Assembly (NCBI RefSeq): GCF_041020765.1
Contig: NZ_JBEUEJ010000021.1
Strand: one strand, 5' to 3'
Length of the DNA: 64,000 nt
Source: Kineococcus terrestris
GTDB lineage: Bacteria; Actinomycetota; Actinomycetes; Actinomycetales; Kineococcaceae
The position numbers and the translations under genes are program-made. Positions 52,599-61,140 of the stretch are shown here, in pieces (within the stretch, counting starts at the first letter, position 1; each line of letters begins with the position of its first letter). Below the pieces are notes generated by a model. The model made no database searches, was not told where the DNA came from, and saw nothing but the letters and a program-made list of their open reading frames with translations.

Positions 52599-54110
52599 TC
52601 AGACGGCGGCGCGGGTGCGCAACCGGCGCATCAGCGGGCCCTTGCCCGTGCGGGCCAGCGCCCACAGCAGGGCGAGCGCGAAGGTGGTCTCGGCGATCGA
52701 GGCGTGGCCGGCGCCCTCGTGGGACAGCCCGCCGTGCACGAGGTCGGCCATCAGCAGCAGCGCGGCGGCGACGAGGAAGGCGACGGAGCCGAACAGGTCG
52801 CGGTCCAGGTTCTCCTTGCGCCCGCCGAGGCGGTAGACGACGTACACCGCCCACATCGCCATGACCTGGCTGAGCACGAGGACCACGCCCACGGTGGTCG
52901 GGACGAAGACGAGGAAGACGGCGCCGTACTTCAGCACCTGCAGCACCGGGTACAGGAAGACCCGCGCGTGCACCCGGACCCGGTTGTAGGCCCAGAACAC
53001 CGCGCGCAGCACGACCAGCAGCACCAGCCACGACAGCCCGGCCCGCAGCAGCTCCTCGCGGGCCAGCTCGCCCAGCGCGACGGCCACGCCGAGCGCGGCG
53101 GCCGCGGCGCCCAGCGCCCACACCCACGCCTGGGTGCGGATCGGGTAGTCCAGGTACCGCGAGACCTGCGGGTCCAGGACGGGGCGCTCCTCGAAGTTCG
53201 CCGCGTGCACGTCGTTCTCGTGGTAGCCGATCTCGTAGACCGCCATGAGCGAGAGCAGCAGCAGCGGGACGACGAGCGCGAACCGCAGCACGCTGGGCAG
53301 GTCGTAGCCGACCGCGAGGACGACCACGGCCGCGTCCACGAGCAGGAACTGGTCGAGGGTGTACAGGCGCGAGTACTTGACCCGGGCGGTGTAGCGCAGC
53401 GGGACGTACAGGCGCTCGCGGGCCGACAGCGCCGCGCCCTGCGGGGTCACCAGCAGGCCCGTGCCGGCGGCCAGCAGCAGGTCCTCGTCGTGCAGGGAGT
53501 CGGAGACGAAGACGGCGCGGGCGACCCCGTCCGCGCCCACGGCGGCGGTCGCGGTGGCCGTCTTGCCGCCGGCGAACCAGGAGGGCCGCGGCAGCGCCGG
53601 GGTGGCGACGAGCGCGGCGGCCGCGAACTCGCTGCGGGCCACCAGCGCCCGGACGACGAAGGCCATGCCGAAGGAGATGATCGTCAGCCGCGCGGGGTCG
53701 ACGCCGGCGAACAGGCCGCAGACCGCGCGGGCGCGGTGCCGCTCGAACAGCGCGGGGGCGTCCCGGCGCCAGCGGCGCACGTTCCACGGCGTCAGCAGCA
53801 CGATCAGCGCCACGCACAGCCAGTCCCCGACGCGGTGGCCGCGCCCGCGCGGCACCAGCCGCCACGGCACGAGCACCCGCACCAGCAGGTCGATGAGCGC
53901 GACCACGAGGGAGGGGCGGCATTGGGCGATGAACATCTCGGTGCTGTTGGACGCGAAGAGCGTGTGGTCGAAGTCCACGAGGACCGGCGCGGCCGGGTCG
54001 GCGACCCGCCGCCGGACGGTCTCGGCGGTGACCGGTGACTGCCTCCGGACGTCGTGGAGGACCGGCTCGAGCTGCTCGGCGGCGCGGGCGGACGTGCCAG
54101 AGGGGGTCAC
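52599..54110 (-). CDS. HAD phosphatase-like domain fused to polytopic membrane domain
   Basis: 503 residues. The N-terminal HAD domain has the nucleophile motif VDFDHTLFAS (Asp near 43, with DxDxT) and the late motif VFVSDSLHDEDLLL near 200. From about residue 265 to the end about eight hydrophobic helices follow, with polar motifs YHENDVHAANFEERP and YRLGGRKENLDRDLF that recall the Asp-rich motifs of UbiA-type prenyltransferases, though the match is weak. A membrane-bound lipid-phosphate or prenyl reaction is plausible. GTG 54110 is after TACCGT with a 9-base gap. Confidence 0.72.
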   Translation of the reverse strand: MTPSGTSARAAEQLEPVLHDVRRQSPVTAETVRRRVADPAAPVLVDFDHTLFASNSTEMFIAQCRPSLVVALIDLLVRVLVPWRLVPRGRGHRVGDWLCVALIVLLTPWNVRRWRRDAPALFERHRARAVCGLFAGVDPARLTIISFGMAFVVRALVARSEFAAAALVATPALPRPSWFAGGKTATATAAVGADGVARAVFVSDSLHDEDLLLAAGTGLLVTPQGAALSARERLYVPLRYTARVKYSRLYTLDQFLLVDAAVVVLAVGYDLPSVLRFALVVPLLLLSLMAVYEIGYHENDVHAANFEERPVLDPQVSRYLDYPIRTQAWVWALGAAAAALGVAVALGELAREELLRAGLSWLVLLVVLRAVFWAYNRVRVHARVFLYPVLQVLKYGAVFLVFVPTTVGVVLVLSQVMAMWAVYVVYRLGGRKENLDRDLFGSVAFLVAAALLLMADLVHGGLSHEGAGHASIAETTFALALLWALARTGKGPLMRRLRTRAAV

Positions 54111-54173
54111 AGGTCGAGGACGGTACCTGCGCGCTGACCCTCCGCGCCACGGCGACCTCGGACCGTCACAAGG

Positions 54174-54192
54174 CCCTCACGCGACGTGAGGG
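54174..54192 (-). terminator. Short hairpin between SWIM gene and HAD gene
   Basis: CCCTCACG-CGA-CGTGAGGG, perfect 8-base arms with a 3-base loop. On the minus strand it lies about 30 bases after the SWIM-gene stop and 64 bases before the HAD-gene start. It might be a terminator or an operator; both are guesses. Confidence 0.35.
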
Positions 54193-54222
54193 TTGCGGGC
54201 TCCGGGACGTCGTCCGGGGCCC

Positions 54223-55053
54223 TCACCGGGCGCCCCGGCGGCGGGTCCCCGGCGCCCGGACCAGCGCCGCGTACCAGGGCCGCAGGGCGTCCGCGGTGCC
54301 CGCCGCCCCCGGCCCCAGGACCACCTCGTCGAGGTCGTCGGCGACCGTGCGGCCCGGCACGGGCTCCGGCAGCGGCAGCGGCGGCCAGTCGCCGGTGCCC
54401 GTCCAGAAGTCCGCGGTGCGCGCGGACAGGTCCTCCACCGCCGGCGCCGGGCCCGAGGCCGCCCGCTCCACCCGGCGCAGCAGCGATCCCAGGTCGGCCC
54501 CGCGCAGCGCCAGCACCTGCGAGGGGTCGTCGTCCAGGCGCTCGGCCAGCGCGTACACGACCGCCGCGGCGTGCTTGCACGGCTCGCCGTCGTCGGGGCA
54601 GCTGCAGTCGTAGGCGACCTGCGCGCCGCCCGCCAGCAGGTCCACGCCGACCTCGCCGAGCAGCTCGACCAGCGCGGGCGGCACGTCCCCGGCGAACAGC
54701 GGCGCCAGCATCAGCGGGTTGGCGACGACCACCGCGACCACGGCCTCCGTCTCCGCGGGCGTCCAGCGCGGCACCCCCACCTCGACCAGGTACGGGCGCG
54801 GGCGGCTGCCCTGCACCCGGGCCGTCACCGCCCCGGCGCGCACGCGCAGGTCGGCGACCTGGCCGGCGCGCGCGTACGTGCGCCCGCGCGCCAGCCGCCC
54901 GGCGTGCCCGCCGTCCTCCACCGCGGCCACGAAGGCGCGCGACCACCACGTGCGCGCGATCCGCCCCCGCCGCGAGCGCAGCGCCGGCCCCTCGCCCGGC
55001 CGGCGCCGCGCGTACCGGTCCCAGCGCTCGGCCGCCCCCGCGCCCTCACTCAC
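54223..55053 (-). CDS. SWIM zinc-finger family protein
   Basis: 276 residues. A SWIM motif, CSCPDDGEPCKH (Cys-x-Cys...Cys-x-His), lies near 150-161. The rest, including the TWWSRAFVAAVEDGGHAGRL segment near the start, is typical of the SWIM proteins encoded next to bacterial SNF2 helicases. It starts at GTG 55053, inside the SNF2 gene's end (8-base overlap), so the pair is translationally coupled. It probably binds DNA or protein for the helicase. Confidence 0.88.
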   Translation of the reverse strand: MSEGAGAAERWDRYARRRPGEGPALRSRRGRIARTWWSRAFVAAVEDGGHAGRLARGRTYARAGQVADLRVRAGAVTARVQGSRPRPYLVEVGVPRWTPAETEAVVAVVVANPLMLAPLFAGDVPPALVELLGEVGVDLLAGGAQVAYDCSCPDDGEPCKHAAAVVYALAERLDDDPSQVLALRGADLGSLLRRVERAASGPAPAVEDLSARTADFWTGTGDWPPLPLPEPVPGRTVADDLDEVVLGPGAAGTADALRPWYAALVRAPGTRRRGAR

Positions 55054-58000
55054 CGACGGCGTCCTCGCCCAGGCGCACCAGCTCCGCGAGCGCGTCGCGG
55101 TCCAGCCCGGCGATCCAGCCCTCACCGCTGCCGACGACCCGGCCGGCCAGGTCCCGCTTGCGCGCCACCAGCGCGTCGACGCGCTCCTCGACCGTGCCCG
55201 CGCTGACGAGCTTGCGCACCTGCACCCGGCGCACCTGCCCGATCCGGTGGGCCCGGTCGGTGGCCTGGTCCTCCACGGCCGGGTTCCACCAGCGGTCCAC
55301 GTGCACGACATGGCTGGCGGCGGTGAGGTTCAGCCCCGTCCCCCCGGCGCGCAGCGACAGGAGCAGCACCGGCGGCCCGTCCGGCTCGGCGAAGCGCGCG
55401 ACCAGCTCGTCGCGCGCGCGCCGGCCCAGCCCCCCGTGCAGGAACGGCACCGGCCCGCCGGTGCGCTGCGCCAGGTGCGGGGTCAGCAGCTCCCCGAAGC
55501 GCGCGAACTGCGTGAAGCACAGCACCTTCTCCCCGTCGGCCAGGGCGCCGTCGACCACGTCGTCCAGCAGCTCGAGCTTGCCCGAGCGGTGCCGGCCGCG
55601 GTGCAGCAGCGGCGAGCGGTCGCCCAGGAAGTGCGCGGGGTGGTTGCACACCTGCTTCAGCTTCGTCAGCGCCGCCAGCACCAGGCCCCGCTTGCCCGTG
55701 TCGTCCACGTCGGCCAGCCGGGCCAGCAGGTCGTCCACGACCGCCCGGTAGAGGGCCGCCTGCTCGGCGGTGAGGTTCGCCCGGACGGTCATCTCCAGCT
55801 TCTCCGGCAGGTCGGCGGCCACCGCCGGGTCGGTCTTGGCGCGCCGCAGCACGAACGGCCGGGTGACGACCGCCAGCCGCCGCGCCGGCTCCTCCTGGCG
55901 CAGCTTCTCCACCGGCACCCCGAACGTCGCCTTGAAGGAGGCCGCCGAGCCGAGCAGGCCGGGGTTCACGGCGTCCAGCACGGCGCGCAGGTCCTCCAGG
56001 CGGTTCTCCACCGGCGTGCCGGTCAGCGCGACGCGGTGCTGCGCGCGCACCGCCCGCACGGCCCGCGCCGAGCGGGTCGAGGCGTTCTTGACGTGTTGGG
56101 CCTCGTCGAGCGCCAGGCGCCGCCACGTCAGCGCGGCGACGTCGTCCACGTCGCGCAGCAGCGAGCCGTAGGTCGTCACGACCAGGTCGTGCGCCCCCGC
56201 GGTGCGCGCGAACGCCTCGCCCCGCGGGCGGCCCGGCCCGTGCTGCACGTGCACGCGCAGGTCGGGGACGAAGCGCTGCGCCTCGGCCCGCCAGTTGCCG
56301 ACCACGGACATCGGGCACACCAGCAGCGTCGGGCCGCCGGTGCCCGCCTCGCGCTCGTGGGCCAGCAGCGCCAGCAGCTGCAGCGTCTTGCCCAGCCCCA
56401 TGTCGTCGGCGAGCACCGCGCCCAGCCCCAGCCGCGACATCGCCGCCAGCCACGCCAGCCCCCGCTCCTGGTAGGGACGCAGCCGCGCGGTGAGGCCCGC
56501 GGGCGCCGGCACGGGCTCCAGCCGGTGCTCGGCCGCACCGGACAGCAGGTCGCCCAGCACCCCCGCCGCGCGCACGTCGGTGACCGGGGCGGGCAGCGCG
56601 CGGGAGGCGGCCACCGCGGCGAGCAGGTCGGTCACCGCGGCCGTGCCCGCGCCCCGGCGGCGCAGGAACTCCGCGCTGCGGCGCAGCGCGTCCGCGTCGA
56701 CGTGGACCCACTCCCCGCGGTGGCGCACCAGCGGCGAGCGGGCCCCGGCCAGCGCCCGCAGCTCGGCCTCCGTCAGGTCGGACCCGCCCAGGGCCGCGCG
56801 CCACTCGAACGCCACGAGGTCGGCCTGCCGCAGCTGCGGGTCGGCCACCGCGCCCGGCTGGGCGGCGCTCGCGGACAGCGACAGCGTCAGCGCCGGACGG
56901 CTCCACCGGCCCGGCAGCAGCAGGGGCACGCCCGCCGCGGTGAGCGCCGGCGCGCCGGTCTCCACGAGGTCCAGCAGCTCGGCCAGGTCGAGGTCGACGT
57001 CGCCGTCGGCCGCGCGGGAGAACCGGTGCCGCAGCGGCGGGTGCGCGCCGCCCGCGCGGGCCAGCCCGCTCAGCAGCACCAGCAGCGGGTCGTCCTCGCC
57101 GGACACCGCGGCGCCCGGACCGGCGCCCGGTCCACCGCCGCGCTCGTGCTCGGCGCGCGCCCGCTCCAGCGTCAGCACCGCGCTCGGGTCGTCCAGGGGG
57201 CGCAGCCGCGCCTGCAGCGTCCACACCGGCGGGGCCGCGACGACCGCGGCGTCCCGCGCCGGGTCTCTCGGGTCGCTCGGGTCGAACGGGTCGTCCGGGT
57301 CCTCCGCGGGTTCGGCGACGCGCAGGACGACCTCCCAGCCCTCGGCGTCGGCGCTGCGCTGCCACTCGCGCACGGCGCGCGCGAACGCCGCCGGGTGACC
57401 CGGCGGCTCCCACGCGCCGTCGCCGGCCAGCGCCTCCAGCCACCCGCGGACCGCCGGCGCGGCGGGCAGGCCCGGGGCGCCGGGGGAGCCGGGCGGCGGC
57501 AGGTGCGCGGTGCGCGCCTGCACCTCCAGGTCGGCGACGAGCGCGCTGACCTCGTCGAGGACGTCCTCCGCCCGCCGCGGGACGGGCAGCTCGGCGCGCA
57601 GCTGCGGGGGCGCCGCCCCGGCCGCGCTCGTGCGCCAGCGCCGCTGGCGGCGGTCGGGCAGGACCTCCCAGCGGGCGCGCGCCCCGGCGCCCCTCCCCGC
57701 AGCGCCGACCACGACACCGGGCACGACGCGGCCGGCGTCGACCGCGGCGCGGGTCTGGGCGGCCACGTGCGCCAGCCAGCGCAGCCCGTGCCCGAGGACG
57801 CCGGCACCCCCGCCCGCGCCGTCCACCGCCGTCCCGGCCAGCTCGTGCAGCAGCTGCACCGCGGGCAGCCCGCGCAGCCGCACGACCGGCACCCGGACGG
57901 GGCGCAGCGCGACGTCGCGGCGCGGGCGGGCGGTGGAGGGCAGCGGCGTGCCGGCCGGGGTGCACGGCAGCGACAGGTGGACCGCGCCGTCCGCGGGCCG

Positions 58001-58153
58001 GGCCAGCGCGGCCGCCAGCCGCCGCGCCCGGGGCGCGCGGGAGGCCAGCTCGGCGAGGTCCTGCGCCCGGGCGGCGCCCGGGCGCCGCCGCCCCGACTCG
58101 GTCCAGAGGGCGAGGTCCCCCTCGCGCGTCCACAACCCCTGCACCACGAGCAC
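55046..58153 (-). CDS. SNF2-family DNA-dependent ATPase (helicase-like)
   Basis: 1035 residues. The C-terminal half is a SNF2 ATPase: ADDMGLGKTLQ near 580 (Walker A), LALDEAQHVKN near 683 (DEAQ box), TGTPVENRLEDL, and helicase-C SLRAGGTGLNL near 936 with DRAHRIGQ. The N-terminal half is the extended region found in bacterial SNF2-SWIM systems, with no other catalytic motif. The frame runs further upstream, but GTG 58153 follows TAGGGT plus 7 bases, a leaderless start. Likely in DNA remodelling or repair; the exact role of this pair is not well established. Confidence 0.93.
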   Translation of the reverse strand: MLVVQGLWTREGDLALWTESGRRRPGAARAQDLAELASRAPRARRLAAALARPADGAVHLSLPCTPAGTPLPSTARPRRDVALRPVRVPVVRLRGLPAVQLLHELAGTAVDGAGGGAGVLGHGLRWLAHVAAQTRAAVDAGRVVPGVVVGAAGRGAGARARWEVLPDRRQRRWRTSAAGAAPPQLRAELPVPRRAEDVLDEVSALVADLEVQARTAHLPPPGSPGAPGLPAAPAVRGWLEALAGDGAWEPPGHPAAFARAVREWQRSADAEGWEVVLRVAEPAEDPDDPFDPSDPRDPARDAAVVAAPPVWTLQARLRPLDDPSAVLTLERARAEHERGGGPGAGPGAAVSGEDDPLLVLLSGLARAGGAHPPLRHRFSRAADGDVDLDLAELLDLVETGAPALTAAGVPLLLPGRWSRPALTLSLSASAAQPGAVADPQLRQADLVAFEWRAALGGSDLTEAELRALAGARSPLVRHRGEWVHVDADALRRSAEFLRRRGAGTAAVTDLLAAVAASRALPAPVTDVRAAGVLGDLLSGAAEHRLEPVPAPAGLTARLRPYQERGLAWLAAMSRLGLGAVLADDMGLGKTLQLLALLAHEREAGTGGPTLLVCPMSVVGNWRAEAQRFVPDLRVHVQHGPGRPRGEAFARTAGAHDLVVTTYGSLLRDVDDVAALTWRRLALDEAQHVKNASTRSARAVRAVRAQHRVALTGTPVENRLEDLRAVLDAVNPGLLGSAASFKATFGVPVEKLRQEEPARRLAVVTRPFVLRRAKTDPAVAADLPEKLEMTVRANLTAEQAALYRAVVDDLLARLADVDDTGKRGLVLAALTKLKQVCNHPAHFLGDRSPLLHRGRHRSGKLELLDDVVDGALADGEKVLCFTQFARFGELLTPHLAQRTGGPVPFLHGGLGRRARDELVARFAEPDGPPVLLLSLRAGGTGLNLTAASHVVHVDRWWNPAVEDQATDRAHRIGQVRRVQVRKLVSAGTVEERVDALVARKRDLAGRVVGSGEGWIAGLDRDALAELVRLGEDAVGE

Positions 58154-58160
58154 GCCGGCG

Positions 58161-58166
58161 ACCCTA
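58161..58166 (-). promoter_or_regulatory. -10 box of leaderless SNF2 gene
   Basis: TAGGGT on the minus strand, 7 bases before GTG 58153. The 217-base divergent gap to 58371 also holds a 10-base palindrome TTCGGCCGAA at 58265-58274 of unknown meaning. Confidence 0.45.
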
Positions 58167-58370
58167 CGAGCGCCGTCCGACACGGCGCCGCGGGACCGGC
58201 GGGTGCGCGGTCGCCGCCACGGACGGTGGTGCCACCGCCCGCAGGAGAGGTCGAGCACCACCCGTTCGGCCGAATCCCTCACGCAGCGTGGCTGTCTCCG
58301 CCACACTGGCGCCGCTGCCGCACCGCGGTGCTCGGGGGAGCGCCAGCAGCACCGAGGTCCGGGGGGACCC

Positions 58371-59090
58371 ATGAGCACGAGCACCACCACCACCAGCACG
58401 TCCACCGGCACGTCCACCGGCACCGGCGCGGACGGGGGGCGCCGGCGGGTCCGGCGCGTGCGCGCCGCCGCTGCCGCCGCGGCGGCCCTGACCGCGCTGG
58501 CCGGCGTCACCACCGCCGCACCGGCCGGCGCGGCCCCGCAGGGCGGGATCCGCTTCTCCGACGTCCGCCTCACGGCCTCCGGCCCGGTCGGCGGCCACTA
58601 CGACGCCTGGTGCGACGACCACCACCCGCCGTACAGCAGCTGCGGCTCCGCCACGGGCACCGTCGTCCTGTCCGGGTTCTCCGCGTACGGCGGGATCGAG
58701 GACTGCCACGCCTGGGACCCCGGATCGTGCAGCTTCGGCGACGACTGGGAGCGCGCCTACAGCCAGTACGGCTCGCTGAGCGCGACGGGGCGCCTCACCC
58801 TCCTGTTCACCTGCGACGGCGAGCGCCGGGTGCGCGTCCAGCGGTCCTCGCTGGGCAGCGTGCCGTTCCGCTTCGGCTACGTGAACGACGTCAACGGCGA
58901 GACGCGGATCGACGACGACTCCGCCCGCGTGCAGTTCGGGATGCCGCTGCCGCGGCCGTCCGCCTGCCCGTCCGGCGCCACGTTCCGCGGCGGGGTCGTC
59001 GACGGCCTGCGGCTGAGCTTCGACGGCACCCACGGCGCGCCCGACGCCGCGCACCGCGTGCACCGGCCGCAGCGGGTCACCGCGGGCTGA
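58371..59090 (+). CDS. Secreted six-cysteine hypothetical protein
   Basis: 239 residues. A Thr/Ser-rich start, an Arg-rich patch and an Ala-rich hydrophobic segment end near AGAAPQG (about residue 56), a signal peptide. The mature part has six Cys (three likely disulfides), is rich in aromatic and polar residues, and contains YDAWCDDHHPPYSSCGSATG and SFGDDWERAYSQYG. No family recognised. ATG 58371 has GGGGGG upstream. A terminator follows. Confidence 0.75.
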   Translation: MSTSTTTTSTSTGTSTGTGADGGRRRVRRVRAAAAAAAALTALAGVTTAAPAGAAPQGGIRFSDVRLTASGPVGGHYDAWCDDHHPPYSSCGSATGTVVLSGFSAYGGIEDCHAWDPGSCSFGDDWERAYSQYGSLSATGRLTLLFTCDGERRVRVQRSSLGSVPFRFGYVNDVNGETRIDDDSARVQFGMPLPRPSACPSGATFRGGVVDGLRLSFDGTHGAPDAAHRVHRPQRVTAG

Positions 59091-59105
59091 CGCGGGCCGC
59101 GCGGG

Positions 59106-59140
59106 ATCGGAGGGGGCCGCGGGGGGCGGCTCCCTCCGGT
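59106..59140 (+). terminator. Terminator after the secreted protein gene
   Basis: A stem of about 12-13 pairs (59109-59120 with 59126-59137, one G-T) and a GGGGG loop, 16 bases after the stop. It insulates the kdp operon from the upstream gene. Confidence 0.7.
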
Positions 59141-59155
59141 CCGGACCGGCCGGGG

Positions 59156-59204
59156 GCGTCAAGGACGCGTCAAGACGGGGGCGGTGCGCGTCAGGGAGGC
59201 GTCA
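59156..59204 (+). promoter_or_regulatory. Phased GCGTCA repeats before kdp, candidate KdpE site
   Basis: GCGTCA occurs at 59156, 59167, 59188 and 59199, i.e. spacings of 11, 21 and 11 bases. All copies therefore face the same side of the helix in two pairs. OmpR/PhoB-class regulators such as KdpE bind such 10-11 base direct repeats. No convincing -10 box was found between 59204 and 59289. Confidence 0.55.
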
Positions 59205-59288
59205 GCGCGGCCCGCGGGCGCCCGGCCCGGTGGTTCGGTCCTGGAGGTGCACCACCCGCCGTCCGCCCCCGAACCTCCGAGGCCCCCC

Positions 59289-59372
59289 GTGCTCGACGTC
59301 GTCTTCCCCGCCCTCACCGTCCTCCTCGCGGCCGCGCTCGTCCTGCTCGTGCGCGCGCTGGAGCGCCGGTGA
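59289..59372 (+). CDS. Small single-helix protein preceding kdpF
   Basis: 27 residues, beginning VLDVVFPALTVLLAAALVLL and ending in RALERR. It has a GAGG site 6 bases before the GTG at 59289; a GTG at 59247 lies too close to its Shine-Dalgarno sequence. One transmembrane helix with positive end. It overlaps kdpF by 4 bases, so it is translated as part of the kdp operon. I know of similar short ORFs before kdpF in other actinomycetes by memory only. It may aid Kdp complex assembly. Confidence 0.6.
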   Translation: MLDVVFPALTVLLAAALVLLVRALERR

Positions 59373-59458
59373 GCGCCGAGGCGGTGGTCGGCCTCGTGCT
59401 GGCCGTCGCCGTCGCCGCGTACCTGCTGCACGCCCTGCTGCACCCGGAGAGGTTCTGA
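59369..59458 (+). CDS. kdpF: KdpF, small Kdp complex subunit
   Basis: 29 residues, AVVGLVLAVAVAAYLLHALL then HPERF, a single helix ending in the family's typical short charged tail. KdpF stabilises the KdpFABC K+-transporting ATPase. GTG at 59369 overlaps the preceding ORF by 4 bases; its TGA shares one base with the kdpA ATG. Confidence 0.85.
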   Translation: MSAEAVVGLVLAVAVAAYLLHALLHPERF

Positions 59459-61140
59459 TGCCCCTCCTGTCCGACACCAGCGCGGGCCTGCTCCAGATCG
59501 GCCTGCTGGTGCTGCTGCTCGCGGCGGTGCACGTCCCGCTGGGCGACCACGTCGCCCGCGCGATGACGTCCCCGCGGCACCTGCGCGTCGAGCGCGGCCT
59601 GTACCGCCTGCTGCGCGTGGACGGCGACGCCGACACCCGCTGGCCCGTCTACGCGCTCTCCCTCGTCGCGTTCTCCACCGTCTCCGTCCTGCTGCTGTAC
59701 GCGTTCCTGCGGCTGCAGGCGTTCCTGCCGCTGTCGCTCGGGATGCCGGGCACGGACCCGGACCAGGCGTGGAACACCGCGGTGTCGTTCGTGACGAACA
59801 CGAACTGGCAGTCCTACTCGGGCGAGGCCGCCCTCGGTCACCTGGTGCAGATGGCCGGCCTGGCGGTGCAGAACTTCCTGTCCGCCGCCGTCGGCCTCGC
59901 CGTCGCGGTCGCGCTGGTGCGCGGGCTGACCCGTGCCGGCACCGGGACGATCGGGAACTTCTGGGTCGACCTGGTCCGCTCCGTCGTGCGCGTGCTGCTG
60001 CCGCTGGCGTTCGTCGCGGCCGTCGTCCTCCTGCTCACCGGGGTCGTGCAGAACTTCTCCGGCGCCACCACGTACACGACCCTGGCCGGTGGGACGCAGA
60101 CGGTCGTCGGCGGTCCCGTCGCCTCGCAGGAGGCGGTCAAGGAGCTCGGCACGAACGGCGGGGGTTTCTTCAACGCGAACTCCGCGCACCCGTTCGAGAA
60201 CCCGAGCCCGGTCTCGAACGTCGTCGAGGTGTTCCTGCTGCTGGTGGTCCCGTTCAGCCTGCCCCGAACCTTCGGCACCCTGGTCGGCGACACCCGCCAG
60301 GGCCTGGCGGTGCTGGCCGTGGTGGCCGGCGTGTTCTCCGCGTCCCTCGCGCTGACCACCTGGGCGGAGGTCCACGGCGCCGGCGCCGTCCCGCAGGCCG
60401 TCGGCGCGTCGCTGGAGGGCAAGGAGACGCGGTTCGGCGTGTGGGCGTCGGCGCTGTTCGCCACCGCCACCACGAGCACGTCCACCGGCGCGGTGAACTC
60501 CTTCCACGACAGCTACACCGCCGCCGGCGGTGGTCTGCTCCTGCTGAACATGCTGCTGGGCGAGGTCACGCCCGGCGGCGTGGGGTCGGGCCTGTACGGG
60601 ATCCTCGTGCTCGCCGTCCTGGCCGTGTTCCTGGGCGGCCTCATGGTCGGGCGCACCCCGGAGTACCTGGGCAAGCGGGTCCGGCAGCGCGAGATCACCC
60701 TGGTCGCCCTGTACCTGCTGGCCACGCCGTTCGCGCTGCTGACCGGTGCGGCGATCGCCCTGTCGAGCGGGGCCACGCGCTCGGCGCTGCTGAACACCGG
60801 GCCGCACGGGCTGACGGAACTGCTGTACGGGTTCACGTCCGCGGCGAACAACAACGGCAGCGCCTTCGCCGGCCTCGGCGTGGACACGCCGTTCTACAAC
60901 ACCGCCCTGGGGCTGGCGATGTGGATCGGCCGGTTCGTGCCGATGCTCCTCGTCGTCGCCCTCGCCGGGGCGTTCGCCCAGCAGCGGCCCGCCGCGGCCA
61001 CCGCCGGCACGCTGCCCACGCGCACCCCGACGTTCGCCGGCCTGCACGCCACCGTCGTCCTCGTCGTCGCCGGTCTGACCTTCTTCCCCGCCCTCGCCCT
61101 CGGCCCGCTCGCCGAGGCGCTGTCCGGAGGTACCTCGTGA
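59458..61140 (+). CDS. kdpA: KdpA, potassium-binding subunit of K+-ATPase
   Basis: 560 residues, the usual size. The four selectivity-filter-like segments are visible: TNTNWQSYSGE near 104, GTNGGGFFNANSAHPFENP near 232, TATTSTSTGAVNSFHDSY near 345, and TSAANNNGSAFAGL near 460. It provides the K+-selective pore of KdpFABC. ATG 59458 is coupled to kdpF. High-affinity uptake is typical under low K+ or osmotic stress. Confidence 0.97.
   Translation: MPLLSDTSAGLLQIGLLVLLLAAVHVPLGDHVARAMTSPRHLRVERGLYRLLRVDGDADTRWPVYALSLVAFSTVSVLLLYAFLRLQAFLPLSLGMPGTDPDQAWNTAVSFVTNTNWQSYSGEAALGHLVQMAGLAVQNFLSAAVGLAVAVALVRGLTRAGTGTIGNFWVDLVRSVVRVLLPLAFVAAVVLLLTGVVQNFSGATTYTTLAGGTQTVVGGPVASQEAVKELGTNGGGFFNANSAHPFENPSPVSNVVEVFLLLVVPFSLPRTFGTLVGDTRQGLAVLAVVAGVFSASLALTTWAEVHGAGAVPQAVGASLEGKETRFGVWASALFATATTSTSTGAVNSFHDSYTAAGGGLLLLNMLLGEVTPGGVGSGLYGILVLAVLAVFLGGLMVGRTPEYLGKRVRQREITLVALYLLATPFALLTGAAIALSSGATRSALLNTGPHGLTELLYGFTSAANNNGSAFAGLGVDTPFYNTALGLAMWIGRFVPMLLVVALAGAFAQQRPAAATAGTLPTRTPTFAGLHATVVLVVAGLTFFPALALGPLAEALSGGTS

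Noticed and set aside
59091..59288. A c-di-AMP (ydaO) riboswitch before kdp
   Set aside because: The 200-base leader holds a terminator and GCGTCA repeats but none of the conserved ydaO stems or motifs I could recognise.
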